A stretch of 64,000 bases of DNA from Liolophura sinensis (lineage: Eukaryota; Mollusca; Polyplacophora; Chitonida; Chitonidae), in NCBI RefSeq assembly GCF_032854445.1, contig NC_088300.1:28255608-28319607 (forward strand), in the 5' to 3' direction. Positions 62,946 to 64,000 of the stretch are shown in pieces (the stretch's first letter is position 1; each line of letters starts with the position of its first letter). Under the pieces are notes generated by a model, which saw nothing but the letters and a program-made list of their open reading frames with translations, ran no database searches and was not told the origin of the DNA. The position numbers were made by a program, and so were the translations under genes.

Positions 62946-64000
62946 CAGCATACAGACTATATGTTAAAATTAACAACTTGTAACTTTTTGGGGCGTACTT
63001 TTTATGCACGTAAAGCTATCTCGACAGTCGTAAATATTTGTTAAATAGGCCTATTTGCATATTGTTTGTTATTGTGAATTCATTTCCTAGATAAGTTTTG
63101 AATGTATTTTCAGCTGTGAGTACATCTGGCAATGCCCCTTCTTTAATTACCGGTCTTCTATATTATTATCTAGAGCGCCAAATGTTCACATTGTATAGAC
63201 CCATCTATGTTAGAATCGATCACAACTGGACTAATTCGTGCAAATTCCAGGCTTGAATATTTCAGCTTTATTAGAGGGAAAATTGTCCCGAATTGAATAC
63301 AAATGCATTTATTTCTTCAGACATCATTACGCAATGGAACCTTTAACAGGCGAAGAATCGATAAGTGGTAGGAGAGCGTATGTGGAATTTGGCTGGAAAG
63401 GCTATATGTTGACAACAAACGCGACCCTAACTCCAGGCTGGACTCCTCAATCATGTGGAACTGCTACATCAGGAGCCATCCAGGAGGATATAATGAGAGC
63501 TGGCTGATATTATAACAGGCCCAGCTCTGACAGTCAGATAAACTTCGTGGCACACTTGCTGTTTTCAATCAGATCAATAATAGTTTGTTGTTAGCAGGGC
63601 TCTATCACATTTTCTGCCTCAGCGCTTCATATTCGGAGCGCCGTGTATACAGTGACGAGCATGCCGCGCTAATTCAGCAGCAATCTATGCTGTGTCACTG
63701 ACTGCTTGAAACGGGACCACTTCACATGAAAATAAAACTCATTCAGAATGTGAGGAAATTTGACCGTTTTTTTCCCCACTTACATATCGATCAGCAAAAG
63801 GGTCAACGGTTTATCCAGCCATATGTCGAATCGCATTAAGGCAGTAATGGGTACGCGTTATTTGAGTGAAGTAGGAAATGTAATTTGTAAAATTGCAGAT
63901 AATCCGTTGGTCTATATATCCATCTAAATGACTTGCTACTATTTCTATCCCAGACTCCTGACCTTTACCATTAGAATGCGTGTTTATAGACGGCCGAGCG
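62946..64000. other. No confident gene
   Basis: An 89-codon ORF (63238-63507) follows a possible acceptor (AAATTCCAG) but shows no recognisable domain and no partner exon. Confidence 0.5.

Overview
The window is eukaryotic nuclear DNA: AT-rich, gene-poor, with GT-AG introns, long (TA)n arrays and many tRNA-derived SINEs. The main SINE type has a tRNA-like head starting CCTCCGTGGCTCAGTTGG and a tail reading ...GAGTACGGCGTAAAACACCAATCAAATAAATAAAT. From memory, this style of SINE is typical of molluscs and related lophotrochozoans. I therefore infer a mollusc or close relative; no database check was possible.

Two genes can be read confidently. A riboflavin transporter of the SLC52 family lies on the minus strand at 28621-26705 in two coding exons. 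HEATR4, a HEAT-repeat protein, lies on the plus strand at 33357-56122 in 13 coding exons whose splice phases all agree (about 1308 codons). The genes are divergent, with about 4.7 kb between their coding starts. Both carry single-base frame breaks: two in SLC52 and about four in the last HEATR4 exon, mostly in short homopolymers. Residual assembly indels are the simplest explanation.

Layout. 1-14 kb: no confident gene; a 49-bp minisatellite of 13 units (1560-2195), SINE copies on both strands, two (TA)n arrays, a 14-bp perfect hairpin, and a possible 5' exon on the minus strand at 5272-5600. 14.0-19.9 kb: a MITE-like element next to a large imperfect inverted duplication with arms of about 2.5-2.9 kb. 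The arms hold two decayed head-to-head copies of an unrecognised multi-exon gene around a CRE-rich core. 20-26.7 kb: SINEs, one TA array, no gene seen. 26.7-28.7 kb: SLC52 gene. 28.7-33.3 kb: intergenic. 33.3-56.2 kb: HEATR4. 56.2-64 kb: adjacent perfect hairpins, one or two doubtful ORFs, a 47-bp tandem repeat, two further SINEs, and a 0.55-0.6 kb direct duplication at 59.2 and 62.2 kb.

No functional link between the genes is visible. SLC52 should move riboflavin across the plasma membrane. HEATR4 is probably an intracellular scaffold of unknown role. The most unusual structure is the inverted gene duplication. The other notable points are the clustered frame breaks, the twin hairpins, and the 3' tail motif shared by SINE families with different tRNA-like heads.
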